Assembly (NCBI RefSeq): GCF_902167145.1
Contig: NC_050105.1
Coordinates: 120,917,898 to 120,981,897 of the forward strand
Length of the DNA: 64,000 nt
Source: Zea mays
Taxonomy: Eukaryota > Streptophyta > Magnoliopsida > Poales > Poaceae
Direction of reading: 5' to 3'
This document shows positions 12,685 to 24,028 of the stretch, piece after piece. The position numbers and the translations under genes were made by a program. Below the pieces are notes generated by a model. That model saw only the letters and a program-made list of their open reading frames with translations, searched no databases and was not told where the DNA came from. Positions within the stretch are counted from its first letter, which is position 1. Each line of letters begins with the position of its first letter.

Positions 12685-12868
12685 CGGTCCGCGCGTGTCG
12701 TCGCGTGTCGTTCGCGAGTGTCGCGCGTGTCGTTCGCACGCGTTGTCGTGTGCCGTTCGCGTGTGTCGCACGCCTTGCCGCGTGCCGTTCGCGCGTATCG
12801 TGCGTTGTCCGCGCGCTAAGTCGTTTGTGTCCGCGCGTTGCGCACATCGTGTTTGCACGTCGTGCGTC
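12685..12868 (+). repeat. GC-rich minisatellite in the element E LTR
   Basis: Imperfect short tandem repeats built on GTGTCGTTCGCG / GTGCCGTTCGC, about 185 bp. The copy in the 3' LTR is near 19113-19295. It lies where element F carries its 57-bp hairpin minisatellite, between the leader donor and the first exon-like segment. The ORFs read through it are repeats of Arg/Val/Ser codons and not genes. Confidence 0.75.
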
Positions 12869-13227
12869 GTTAATTCGCCTAGCTTAGAATCGCTCATATT
12901 CATTAAGTTTCGTGCTTAACTGTCAACTATTAAAATAGTAAGTTAGTCAAAATTAAGTAGTAGTATTAATTTACATTTGATTAATATAAATTAATATAAT
13001 TATGTTGAATTGGATGTTCTAATTAGTACTTGTTTAACGTAAACGCGCTAACCCCTCGACCGTAGCTTCGACTATCATGGTTCTTTTCCTCGCATAACTG
13101 TAGAAGTGCTCTCTATTTTATATTGCTCGCTTTTATAACATTTTATCTTGTATGGTGTAATGTTCTTATGCATATGTATATGTTTGTTTGCTTGTGCCTG
13201 TTCGTCTTCGCGTCGCGTTGCGATTAG

Positions 13228-14398
13228 ATCGCGGTTTGTTTCTGAGCTTCGAGGAATCGACGATCAAGCATGGCGACCAAGTGATCAAGCTCCTCGAGCT
13301 TTACGAGATTGAAGATTCTAAGCATCTGTTTGGTGAAGGCAAGTGTCCTCTGACCCATTATGTCCCATTTACTTTATAATACACTGTCCCGCATACTATG
13401 AACAACCTAAGGATTTACTAGCTTTCTATTTACCTTGTCCTTGATTTACCTTTTGGGTTACTATGGTTAGCTACATGCTAGCGCTTTACTTTAATCAATG
13501 AACATGATGAGATACAATGATGATACTATGATTTTATTCTGGATATGATGACATACTTGTGGTATTTAAGGGGACTCGGGCTGTTTCCCGAGTACCTCTC
13601 CGTAAGGACCTGTTCGTTGAGAGACCACCCGGGATAACAGTGCAACCATGAGGGTGAAATGGGATGCCCTTAGCTAATTAATTAGAGGAACTAGAGGTGT
13701 AGTCGCTTCGCCGTCGTGCCGTTAATGGGGTCCAGGCACAGTGCTTGCTCTGCCGAGGCTGGGTGCCGAGGTCCTTTCGTTTTGCTTTTGTTAGTCACCC
13801 TCCTGTGGGGAGGGGTACTGTGTTTATCAAAATGGAGAAACCTAACGGGCGGCTATGACCTCTAGGGAATCTTTGTAAAAGCTACGTAGTGATACCCTGC
13901 CGGACCACCTAGGAAGTGATCAATGGGGAGTCATGATCCCTGGGCAAAACGGGAATCACGGCTCATGGGTAAAGTGTGCGACCTCTGCAGAGGGTTAGAA
14001 ACTGGTATATCAGCCGTGCTCACGGTTATGAGCGGCCTTGGGATCCTCTTTGATTAGAGATACAACTGGTTTGAGACTCAATGGTTCTATTAATGTTTTT
14101 GGTTCGATGATGATCATGATGTTCCTCGAGGAGGAAGCTGTTCACGGGTTGGCTATTACTAAAACTTGGCTTCCACTAATAATAAATACCTGACCAACTA
14201 AAAGCAACTGCTTGAGCTTAACTCCACATAAAGCTAGTCCACTACAGCCAAACGGGACATTTGCTGAGTACGTTGATGTGTACTCACCCTTGCTTTCACA
14301 AAACACCAGGTTGCCTTTGGTGCAATCTATGCTCAGGTAAACAAGGCGTCGAGGCGGATCTCCAGGAGTTCCAGGACGTCGACGAGTTCGAGGATTAG
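13228..14398 (+). other. Splice-compatible coding segments inside the E LTR (candidate mini-gene)
   Basis: Two exon-like segments. The first is 13228-13338, after an acceptor-like GCGATTAG and ending GAAG|GCAAGT, which fits a GC-type donor. The second is 14310-14398, after ACACCAG and ending in TAG. The 971-bp gap starts GC and ends AG. Joined in phase 1 they stay open through the junction to a Cys motif CLWCNLCSG and an acidic end EFQDVDEFED. The same arrangement is seen in D, F and G. No in-frame ATG is visible in the leader exon, so coding status is unproven. In the 3' LTR (19655-19765 and 20737-20825) one base change makes TCA into TAA right after the Cys motif. Confidence 0.5.
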
Positions 14399-14646
14399 GC
14401 TAGCGACCTCCCCCAGTCAGCTGCCTGTGGTGGGTTTATTTACGTTGACTACGTTTCTACTCTGTGTACTTTGATTATATTATGTAAATGACTCTAGTCT
14501 TTCATATTATTACTTACTCTTTATTGTTATTCGAAGCATTGTGCTATGATGAGTCATTTATGTAATCGCCATGTACGTGAATTTCTGATCCTGGCACGTA
14601 CATGGTTCGCATTCGGTTTACCTTTCAAAACCGGGTGTGACATAAG

Positions 14647-14659
14647 TGGTATCAAAGCC
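14647..14659 (+). promoter_or_regulatory. Primer binding site of element E
   Basis: TGGTATCAAAGCC, 4 nt after the LTR end, nearly complementary to the tRNA-Met 3' end. Element F has the same sequence and spacing. Confidence 0.85.
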
Positions 14660-17557
14660 GTGCTGACTGTAGGACCGCTGACCTAGAGTAGCATTGGCCG
14701 TTTTAAGGACTTATTGATTATTACTTCACCCCATCCTTGATTCTGCTTCAAAATATTAGTCAGCTTGACTAATTCTATGTTGTTCTCCTATATGCCCCCT
14801 TGCCAAAAGTATTTTATTCTAGTATGGTCTATACTTCTCTCAATCTATTAGATCTAATCTCACTCTTATGCTTGCGACATCTTTGTTGATGCCCCCTGAC
14901 CATGGCCTTAGTCTTTTGGGACTCTTTCCTCATCCATTATTAAATTGCTACTATTTGACCATCTCTATTCTATTTTGTTATTGACATGCTCGTATCCTTG
15001 CATTTTTAATACCCTTATCCCTTAATCTAAAGCACTTACCCTTGTACCTCTACTACCTATTTAAACATTTCAGTTTATATGTCCATGATCTTACTGTCTT
15101 TTGAGACCCTTTCCTATTCTATTGATAAGTCGCTATCTTTTTGGCAATTTGTACTTTCTTGGTTTTGGTATGCTCGTACCATTGGAATCTTGCATACTCT
15201 TATTTTTATATATGCTTACCTTTATGTCCCAATATCTGTTTGAAATATTTCAGTTAACATGCCCTTGACCACCCTTGTTTCCTAATGATCCATGAGTGAT
15301 CATTTTATTTTGCGCACCTGTGGTAATCTCGTTGTTTCCTTGTAACTTCCTTCGGTAATGAATTTTTACTTCAACTCTTCTGTCGGAACCTCACTTATCT
15401 TATCCTTGATTGTTTTCTCCACCTTGCCATTTGGTGAGTCTTGCCTTGACTCTGTCCATGGATTATGCTTTTCATCATTATCACATTTACCCTTATCACC
15501 TCTATATCTTACCTTGATGTTTATCTTATACTGGCCCTTTAAAATCTCCTCTTTTCCATCTCAATCTGAGCATTGTACTTTACCTACTGTTCCCTTGGTC
15601 GTATCCTCTTCCTCATCGCTTGTAAATCTTCAACTCCATCCTATGTCGTGTCTCTGTTTAGCGTTGCCTTGACCTTTCCCATCTCTCGACCATACCTTGG
15701 TGATGACATTATGTCTGTTATCTAAAATCTCCAACTTGTCATCTCATTTCGGGAGTGGTATTCTACTTATCCCGCCTTTTGGTCGTAACCTCATATTTGC
15801 CACGCGCCAGCCTGGCCTTAGCTTCATTCTTTGTTGTACTCGTACCCTTGGTTCCCTTAACTTCATTCTTTATTGTACTCGTACCCTTGGTTTCCCTGCA
15901 CTTTCACCTCTTCCCTTACGCCCTTGTCTGTTATCGCCTTTAACCCTTGTAATATATGTATCTTCACCTAAATGCTTACCTTGAAATTATCCTTTAAAAG
16001 CCTCCCCTTCCTTTCAACCTAGTTTGAGAGTTGCGAGTTACCCATCTCTCCCTTGATTTCTTTTCACTTCTTGTTGCCTTACAAGTTTTGTGTTAATTCC
16101 ATCTCTTGCTATGTTTTTATTTGCTATCACCCTCACCTTGTCGTCCATCGATCTTGCCTGGATACTCATCTTTATTCCTACTTCTTAAAAACCCCCTCTC
16201 TTCCACCTCAATTTCAGAGTGATAGTTTACCTATCGGGCCCTTGGACGTATCCTCTTCTTTTCCACTTGCAGATCTTGTCTAAACTTCATCCTTTGTGGT
16301 ACTTATATCCTTGGTTCTTATGCACATTTACTTCCTCTCTTACATTCTTGTTCGGTATCACCTTTAGACCTTGTAATATTCATACCCTTACCTTCATGCT
16401 TACTTTGAACCTCCCTTTAAAAGCCTTCTCTTTTCCATCCTTGTTCGAGGATAATGTCTTACCTATTTCGCCATTGACTGCTCCCCCTTCTTTGACGCCT
16501 TGCAAGTCTTGTCTAAAATACATCCTTTATTGTGTGTTTGTCCATTATCACCTTAACACTTGTCATCCCTCGATTTTTACCTTGATGCTTATACTATACC
16601 TGCATTTTAAAGCCGCCTCTCCCATTTCATTTCAAGAGTGATGTCTTACCCATCCCGCTCTTGTTCGTTCCCTATTTCTCTATCTCGTTGCAAGTCTTGT
16701 CTTAACTCGATCTTTTGGTGTGCCTTTATCTGTTACCTCATTTACCTTTGTCATCACTTGATCTTTCCATGATGCTTATCCTATGCCTACCTTTTGAAAT
16801 ATCATCTTTTCCATCTCGATTTGAGAATGGTGTTTTACCTATCCTGACCTTGGTTGCATTCTCTCCCTTGTCGGTTACAATCATTGCTTTAGCTCCATCC
16901 TTTATTATGCTCATGCCCCTAGCGCTCCATGTCTTATTATTCCCCTTGCCTTTTGTTGGCCTTAGAGGAAAGACCACCATTTAATTAAAAGGAACGTATA
17001 GAAACGAGATGTTTGTTGATGTGTGCTCGTGATGTTTGTCCTTCTGCTATGACTGATTTGCTTCTTTGGAATGAGTGTTGATGTGTTGTGGCCCTTGGAC
17101 CGCAATGGAATCTGTTTACTAGGTGAGTGCCATAGAGTTAAGTAGTTGGGTTCTCCCCTTGCTCTCTCTAATCCGTCTATACTTACCTTTTCTCGTTATT
17201 CTTTCCTCTTACACCTGTCCTTTTGGCAACCTCCAGCTCCTCCAAATCAGTCAAGATCAGAGTCGGCAACATCTTCATCAAGTGCATATCAACGCTCCTG
17301 TTAAGGGGGTTAGCTGCTAACCCCAATGAAGACAATGCGATCAACATCAACTAACAAGATCAGAGTGGTGCAGTGAACGCATGCGTGGGTCCTAACCCAC
17401 AGGTCCAAGAGATCCTCAAGAATTGCATCAGTGGGTCGTGAACATATGAAGGTCAAAGCAACCAATCTGCAAGTTAACCTTGCACAGTCAAAGTCAACTC
17501 AAGAAAGCCATGAACAACCGATGAACCAACCTTGTTTTTCTTGCTACCTTCTTCTTG

Positions 17558-17594
17558 AATCTCGGGGGCGAGATTCTGTTAAGGGGGTTAGATT
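17558..17594 (+). promoter_or_regulatory. Pre-PPT hairpin and polypurine tract of element E
   Basis: AATCTCGGGGGCGAGATT (17558-17575) is an inverted repeat. It is followed by AAGGGGG and then the 3' LTR. F and G have the same hairpin-PPT order. Confidence 0.75.
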
Positions 17595-20500
17595 TGTAAC
17601 ACCCTGAATTTGGGGGTATAAAATTTCTTTTCTAATATCCACCAAATTCAGGTGTTACTCTCTCAGTTCTTCGCTTTCCTTTCTCTTTTCCCTAAAAATG
17701 GAGAATCATTTTGTTTTATATTAGCGTAAACCTAGTGGAATGAGCCCTAGAGGCACTTTGGTTGTTGCATTCATGCCGTTGCATGGTGTTTCTAAGTGCA
17801 AAATGTGTTTGAAACATGTTAACATATCTTATAGAAGCGCTCGGTAAATTTTCATATTTTTCGGAATATTTTTCTATTTTCCGGAAACCAAAATCTATTT
17901 ATTTGTGGAACTTAAAAATGTTTTTAGAAATTCTAATTATGTTTTTTGAGTTCATTAGGTCCCAAAACATTTATAGGAATTTTTCTGGAATTTTTGAAAG
18001 TATCTATAATATTTTGAGCACAAAATATGGATTTCTAGGCTTTTTCGAATTTTAAAAATAGTAAAATCCGAATTTTAACTGAATTTTTATCTCGTCCAAA
18101 CCCTAGGTATATATACATGTCCGGCTTCATCTCGTCGAGCCCGTTCCAGAACACAAAACGTTTCCCCCAAACCCAATCCCTAGCTCCCGGTATTGCCCGC
18201 CGAAGTTCAGGGCGGTTCCAACTCCGACGACAACTCCGGCGAGCAATTACTCCCAATCCGTGCATCGTCTGCCGAATCCGAGGGTACCGCTGCGTTCGTC
18301 TCGTCGAGGGCTTCGTCGCAGCGCGTTCGGTTCGTCGATTGGATCCCCGAATCTCCGGCAATCGACGGATTTGGCTTCGGCTCCGGCGAGGGTCTTCTTC
18401 CCCGGTGAGAAACTTCCATTGTTGCACCTAGGGTTTCTTCGTTTCTTCATTTTCTCGTCCGTGCAGAGCCTCTCCCACTCTCCCCTCACCTTCCCCGGCG
18501 GCGGCGGCCCTCCCCCCTCCGTTTCCCCTCCCGGCGGCGCCCCTTTCCCCCTCCCCGGCGGCGGCGGCGGTGGCCGGCGGTGGCGCTCGTGCTCCCGCGC
18601 CCCACGCCCGCGCGCACCCCTCCCGGGAGCGGTGGCCGCGCCCCTCGCGCCCCGTGCGGCCGCGCCCACCTTCGGCCGGCCCAACCTCCTCCCTCCCCGT
18701 GCGCAGCCCCCTCTCCTTCCCCTCCTCTCTCTTCCATGGATGGGAGGAAGAAGATGAAGAGAGTAAGAAGATGGCAGTTCTGTAATTTAGTCCGCGCGAA
18801 TTACAGTATGGTTTAAAACATTCATAACTTTTGCGTTTTAAACCCGATTCGATCCATTCAAGTTGCGTTAGATTCGTATTAAAATAATCTTAATTTAGAA
18901 ATATTTATCCTAATTTTTGCACATTTTATTTAATTTAGTTAGACGTTTGTTTAACCAGTGGCTACTAGAACGACGTTTTTTTAAAAACCTAATTTAGGAT
19001 TTCGATTTGCGCATTTATAATTAGTCATCAATATGATTAACCTTAACTGAAATGTTATTTATTAATAATTATTTAGTTTAATCACGTTGTTTATTTATTA
19101 GTTTCGCAGGTCGGTCCGCGCGTGTCGTCGCGTGTCGTTCGCGAGTGTCGCGCGTGTCGTTCGCACGCGTTGTCGTGTGCCGTTCGCGTGTGTCGCACGC
19201 CTTGCCGCGTGCCGTTCGCGCGTATCGCGCGTTGTCCGCGCGCTAAGTCGTTTGTGTCCGCGCGTTGCGCACATCGTGTTTGCACGTCGTGCGTCGTTAA
19301 TTCGCCTAGCTTAGAATCGCTCATATTCATTAAGTTTCGTGCTTAACTGTCAACTATTAAAATAGTAAGTTAGTCAAAATTAAGTAGTAGTATTAATTTA
19401 CATTTGATTAATATAAATTAATATAATTATGTTGAATTGGATGTTCTAATTAGTACTTGTTTAACGTAAACGCGCTAACCCCTCGACCGTAGCTTCGACT
19501 ATCGTGGTTCTTTTCCTCGCATAACTGTAGAAGCGCTCTCTATTTTATATTGCTCGCTTTTATAACATTTTATCTTGTATGGTGTAATGTTCTTATGCAT
19601 ATGTATATGTTTGTTTGCTTGTGCCTGTTCGTCTTCGCGTCGCGTTGCGATTAGATCGCGGTTCGTTTCTGAGCTTCGAGGAATCGACGATCAAGCATGG
19701 CGACCAAGTGATCAAGCTCCTCGAGCTTTACGAGATTGAAGATTCTGAGCATCTGTTTGGTGAAGGCAAGTGTCCTCTGACCCATTATGTCCCATTTACT
19801 TTATAATACACTGTCCCGCATACTATGAACAACCTAAGGATTTACTAGCTTTCTATTTACCTTGTCCTTGATTTACCTTTTGGGTTACTATGGTTAGCTA
19901 CATGCTAGCGCTTTACTTTAATCAATGAACATGATGAGATACAATGATGATACTATGATTTTATTCTGGATATGATGACATACTTGTGGTATTTAAGGGG
20001 ACTCGGGCTGTTTCCCGAGTACCTCTCCGTAAGGACCTGTTCGTTGAGAGACCACCCGGGATAACAGTGCAACCATGAGGGTGAAATGGGATGCCCTTAG
20101 CTAATTAATTAGAGGAACTAGAGGTGTAGTCGCTTCGCCGTCGTGCCGTTAATGGGGTCCAGGCACAGTGCTTGCTCTGCCGAGGCTGGGTGCCGAGGTC
20201 CTTTCGTTTTGCTTTTGTTAGTCACCCTCCTGCGGGGAGGGGTACTGTGTTTATCAAACTGGAGAAACCTAACGGGCGGCTATGACCTCTAGGGAATCTT
20301 TGTAAAAGCTACGTAGTGATACCCTGCCGGACCACCTAGGAAGTGATCAATGGGGAGTCATGATCCCCGGGCAAAACGGGAATCACGGCTCATGGGTAAA
20401 GTGTGCGACCTCTGTAGAGGGTTAGAAACTGGTATATCAGCCGTGCTCACGGTTATGAGCGGCCTTGGGATCCTCTTTGATTAGAGATACAACTGGTTTG

Positions 20501-21069
20501 AGACTCAATGGTTCTATTAATGTTTTTGGTTCGATGATGATCATGATGTTCCTCGAGGAGGAAGCTGTTCACGGGTTGGCTATTACTAAAACTTGGCTTC
20601 CACTAATAATAAATACCTGACCAACTAAAAGCAACTGCTTGAGCTTAACTCCACATAAAGCTAGTCCACTACAGCCAAACGGGACATTTGCTGAGTACGT
20701 TGATGTGTACTCACCCTTGCTTTCACAAAACACCAGGTTGCCTTTGGTGCAATCTATGCTAAGGTAAACAAGGCGTCGAGGCGGATCTCCAGGAGTTCCA
20801 GGACGTCGACGAGTTCGAGGATTAGGCTAGCGACCTCCCCCAGTCAGCTGCCTGTGGTGGGTTTATTTACGTTGGCTACGTTTCTACTCTGTGTACTTTG
20901 ATTATATTATGTAAATGACTCTAGTCTTTCATATTATTACTTACTCTTTATTGTTATTCGAAGCATTGTGCTATGATGAGTCATTTATGTAATCGCCATG
21001 TACGTGAATTTCTGATCCTGGCACGTACATGGTTCGCATTCGGTTTACCTTTCAAAACCGGGTGTGACA
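17595..21069 (+). repeat. 3' LTR of element E
   Basis: 3475 bp, near-identical to the 5' LTR. Differences are mostly C/T and G/A transitions, plus a small indel near 18977 (CAATTT versus TTT). Confidence 0.95.
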
Positions 21070-21394
21070 GAGAGTGGCCTGTTCACAGGAGGCTGGCCTG
21101 GCGCACCGGACACTGTCTGGTGCACCACCGGACAGTCCGGTGTGCCAGACTAAGCTGGACTTCGGTTGTACACAGCCAAGTCACTTGCAATCCTTTTCTT
21201 CTTTTCTTTTCTCTGTTTCTAGCACTTAGACAAAATATGTTAGTACTCAAAACAATATACTAAGTCTAGAAACGTACCTTGTTACATGATTTGCACCTTT
21301 TGCTTGTTTGGCACATAATATCTCACTCACTATGTGTTGGACACTTAATCACCAAAACATTATAGAAATGGCCCAAAGGCACATTTCCCTTTCA
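21070..21394 (-). repeat. 5' LTR of Copia-B, right part
   Basis: Resumes after the second gagag copy and ends CCCTTTCA, followed by the second ctttc target duplication at 21395-21399. It contains more CCGGACAGTCCGG palindromes near 21100-21145. Confidence 0.93.
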
Positions 21395-21399
21395 CTTTC

Positions 21400-23983
21400 A
21401 CATTAGAAACAAGCACCTTGGGTACCCAAACACAAGTCTTGGAGCCCTTGTGTTTGCCCCCAACATATTTGGCAACTATTTTGCCTGATTTGTTAGTTAA
21501 AACATAGGCAACATCAAAAGTCCTAAATGAAATGTTATGATCATTTGATGCAACATGAGATTTCCTTTTAGGCATTTTAACATGGGTAGAATGCCTACAA
21601 CTAGATGTCTCATTCTTATACATAAAAGCATGATGAGATCCAGAATGAGACTTCCTAGAATTAATTCTTCTAATTTTATGCTCAGGATAACTAGCAAGAT
21701 ATAAAATGTAACCCTCATTATCCTGTGCCATGGGAGCCTTGCCCTTAACAAAATTGGACAATTTCTTAGGGGCATTAAGCTTGACATTGTCTCCCTGTTG
21801 GAAGCCAATGCCATCCTTAATGCCAGGGCGTCTCCCATTATAGAGCATGCTTCTAGCAAATTTGAATTTTTCATTCTCTATCTCATGCTCATTAATTTTA
21901 GCAGTTAGTTGAGTTATGTGATCATTTTGTTCTTTAATTAAAGCTAGGTGATCATGGATAGCATCAACATTAATATCTCTACATCTAGTGCAAATAGAAA
22001 TATGTTCAACAGTAGAAGTAGAGGGTTTGCAAGATCTTAATTCATCTATCTTAGATTTTAGCATGGCATTTTCATCTCTAAGACAGGAAATAGAAACATT
22101 GCAAACATTTAAATCCTTAGCCTTAGAAATTAGTTTATCATTCTCAATCTTAAGGCTAGAAATGATTCATTCAATTTGTCAATCTTAGCAATTAAACTAG
22201 CATTATCATTTTTAAGATTGGCAATTGAATCATCACAAACATTTGACTTCTCAACCTTAGCATTTAATTTGGCATTTTCAATTCTAAGGTTGGAGATAGT
22301 GTCATGACAAATGCTAAGCTCACTAGTTAATTTTTCACATTTCTCTATTTCCCGAGCATAAACATTTTTCACCTTAACATGATCTTTGTTTTCCTTAATA
22401 AGGAATTCCTCTTGGCTATCCAAGAGTTCATCCTTCTCATGAATGGCACCTATTAATTCATTTAATTTTTCTTTTTGTTGCATGTTAAGGTTGGCAAAAA
22501 GAGCAAGCAAATCATCCTCATCATCGCTAGAGCTACCCTCATCACTAGATGTTGTATATTTAGTGGAGGCTCTAGATTTTACCTTCTTCTTTTTGCCGTC
22601 CTTTGCCATGAGGCACTTATGGCCGACGTTGGGGAAGAGGAGGCCTTTGGTGATGGCGATGTTGGCGGCATCCTCGTCGGAGGAGGAGTCGGTGGAGCTC
22701 TCATCGGAGTCACATTCCCGACACACGTGGGCATCGCCGCCCTTCTTCTTATAGTACTTCTTCTTTTCCTTCCTCCTTCCCTTCTTGTCGTCGCCCCTGT
22801 CACTATCACTTGATAATAGACATTTAGCAATAAAATGACCGGGCTTACCATATTTGTAGCAAACTTTCTTGGAGCGGGGTTTGTAATCCTTCCCCCTCCT
22901 TTGCTTGAGGATTTGGTGGAAGCTCTTAATGATGAGCGTCATTTCCTTATTGTCGAGCTTGGAGGCGTCGATAGGGATCCTACTTGATGTAGACTCTTCT
23001 TTCTTCCGTCGCTTTGAATGCAACGGGTTGCACCTCTGGTGTGGAGGTGCCGCCTTGCTCGACGATTTGTTTGGAGCCTTTGATCATCAACTCAAAGCTC
23101 ACAAACTTTCCTATAACTTCTTCGGGAGACATTAGCTTGTATCTAGGATCACCACGTATTAATTGAACTTGAGTAGGATTACGAAATACGAGTGATCTAA
23201 GAATAACCTTGACCATTTCATGGTCATCCCATTTTGTGCTCTCGAGGTTGCGCACTTGATTCACCAAGGTTTTGAGCTGGTTGTACATAGCTTGTGGCTC
23301 CTCTCCTTGGTTGAGGATGAATCGACCGAGCTCCCCCTCGATTGTCCTTGCTTGGTGATCTTGGTCACCTCATCCCCTTCGTGCGTGGTCTTTAGCATGT
23401 CCCAAATCTCCTTGGCGCTCTTCAACCCTTGCACCTTATTATACTCCTCTCGACATAGAGAGGCGAGGAGTATAGTAGTGGCTTGGGAGTTGAAGTGCCG
23501 GATTTGGGCGACCTCGTCCGAGTCGTAGCCTTCATCCCCTACAGATGGTACCTACGCTCCAAACTGAACAATGTCCCAAATGCTAGCGTGGAGTGAGATT
23601 AGATGATGCCTCATTTTATCACTCCACATACAATAATCTTCACCGTCAAAAACTGGTGGTTTGCCTAGTGGGACGGAAAGTAAAGGAGTGCGTTTGGAAA
23701 TGTGAGGATAGCGTAAGGGGATCTTACTAAACTTCTTGCGCTCATGGCGCTTAGAAGTGACGGACGGAGTGTCAGAGCCGGAGGTGGATAGCGACGAGGA
23801 ATCAGTCTCGTAGTAGATCACCTTCTTCATCTTCTTTTTCTTGTCGCCACTCCGATGCGACTTGGCATGTGAAGGGGATCCCTTCATCTTGTTGCCGGAC
23901 TCCCCCGATGGAGCCTTCCCGTGGCTTGTAGACTTGTCACCGCCGGTCATGACCTCCTTCTTGGCGTGTTCTCCCGACATCAC
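21400..23983 (-). pseudogene. Copia-A gag (Sirevirus type), broken
   Basis: Gag read right to left from the ATG at about 23983. A Lys/Ser-rich head comes first, then GKPPVFDGEDYCMW, a gag core continuing through 23288-22980 (MYNQLKTLVNQVRNL, KLMSPEEVIGKFVSFELM), a zinc knuckle CYKYGKPGHFIAKC near 22860 with the second Cys changed to Tyr, acidic serine tracts, and a long coiled-coil region to 21400. Lesions: TAG near 23552 (Gln codon after QFGA), frameshifts near 23330 and 23000, and another near 22130 where the coiled part changes frame. The end (VWVPKVLVSNVK) runs directly into the Copia-B insertion. The Tyr in the knuckle would itself weaken zinc binding. Confidence 0.9.
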
Positions 23984-24012
23984 TTCGAGTGGTTAAACTC
24001 TAATGAAGTATC

Positions 24013-24027
24013 GGGCTCTGATACCAA
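24013..24027 (-). promoter_or_regulatory. Primer binding site of Copia-A
   Basis: The minus strand reads TTGGTATCAGAGCCC just inside the 5' LTR, complementary to the tRNA-Met 3' end. Confidence 0.9.
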
Positions 24028-24028
24028 T

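Larger units (their letters stand above)
11166..14642 (+). repeat. 5' LTR of element E
   Basis: 3477 bp. Internal order: a terminal hairpin (GTAACACC..TGAATTTGG pairing with CCAAATTCAGGTGTTAC at 11211-11227); an AT-rich U3; a TATA box at 11679; a short C-rich leader with a donor-like CCG|GTGAGA at 11975/11976; a GC-rich block to about 12330; a GCGTGTCGTTCGC minisatellite; an exon-like segment; a ~1-kb block shared with D and F; a second exon-like segment; and a TGTACGTG/CACGTACA hairpin before the end. The open frames in 11.6-12.4 kb reflect GC-rich composition and no protein family is recognisable in them. Confidence 0.95.
14643..17594 (+). repeat. Internal region of element E: degenerate tandem repeats, no coding region
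   Basis: 2952 bp, strongly pyrimidine-rich on the plus strand. A unit of roughly 190 bp recurs with much drift. Its marker (TTTTCCATCTCxATTTGAGAxTGxTxTTTTACCTAT) is seen at about 15556, 15740, 16010, 16202, 16434, 16621 and 16811. A related unit (TTTGGGACTCTTTCC.. to ..ATTTCAGTT) occurs at about 14914-15071 and 15100-15255. The ORFs here are Leu/Pro/Ser-rich by composition and match nothing I recognise. No RT, integrase or zinc-knuckle motif is present in six frames. From 17.0 to 17.5 kb the sequence is less repetitive and I see nothing in it. Confidence 0.75.
11166..21069 (+). mobile_element. Element E: long-LTR Ty3/gypsy-type element, non-autonomous, young
   Basis: Complete insertion with TSD gagag (11161-11165 and 21070-21074) in the 5' LTR of Copia-B. 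LTRs are 3477 and 3475 bp (TGTAACACCC to GGGTGTGACA). I count roughly 18 substitutions between them by eye, about 0.5 percent, so the insertion is recent. A tRNA-Met type PBS follows the 5' LTR and a polypurine tract precedes the 3' LTR. The 2952-bp internal region has no gag, protease, RT or integrase motif in any frame. Both LTR ends and several interior blocks match element F, a chromovirus, so E is probably mobilised by F-like proteins. Orientation is given by PBS and PPT. Xilon/Diguus/Tekay-type maize families have LTRs of this size; I have not verified the family. Confidence 0.93.
2554..21394 (-). mobile_element. Copia-B: Sirevirus LTR retrotransposon (Opie-like), complete but defective, carrying nested element E
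   Basis: Complete copia element on the minus strand with 5-bp target duplication ctttc. The 5' LTR is the right one (10233-11165 plus 21070-21394, split by element E). The internal region is 3826-10232. The 3' LTR is 2554-3825. Gag starts with MDPKGKG and the element uses a tRNA-Met type PBS, typical of the Opie/Ji Sireviruses. LTRs are 1272 and 1253 bp; a 19-bp indel explains the difference. By eye they differ at clearly more sites per kb than the LTRs of the nested element E, as expected if E is younger. Gag and pol contain several stops and frameshifts, so the copy is dead but could be mobilised in trans. Confidence 0.95.

Noticed and set aside
15358..16984. Leu/Pro/Ser-rich frames of 60-140 codons in the interior of E
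   Set aside because: They repeat with the ~190-bp tandem unit and have no motif; best explained by pyrimidine-rich repeats.
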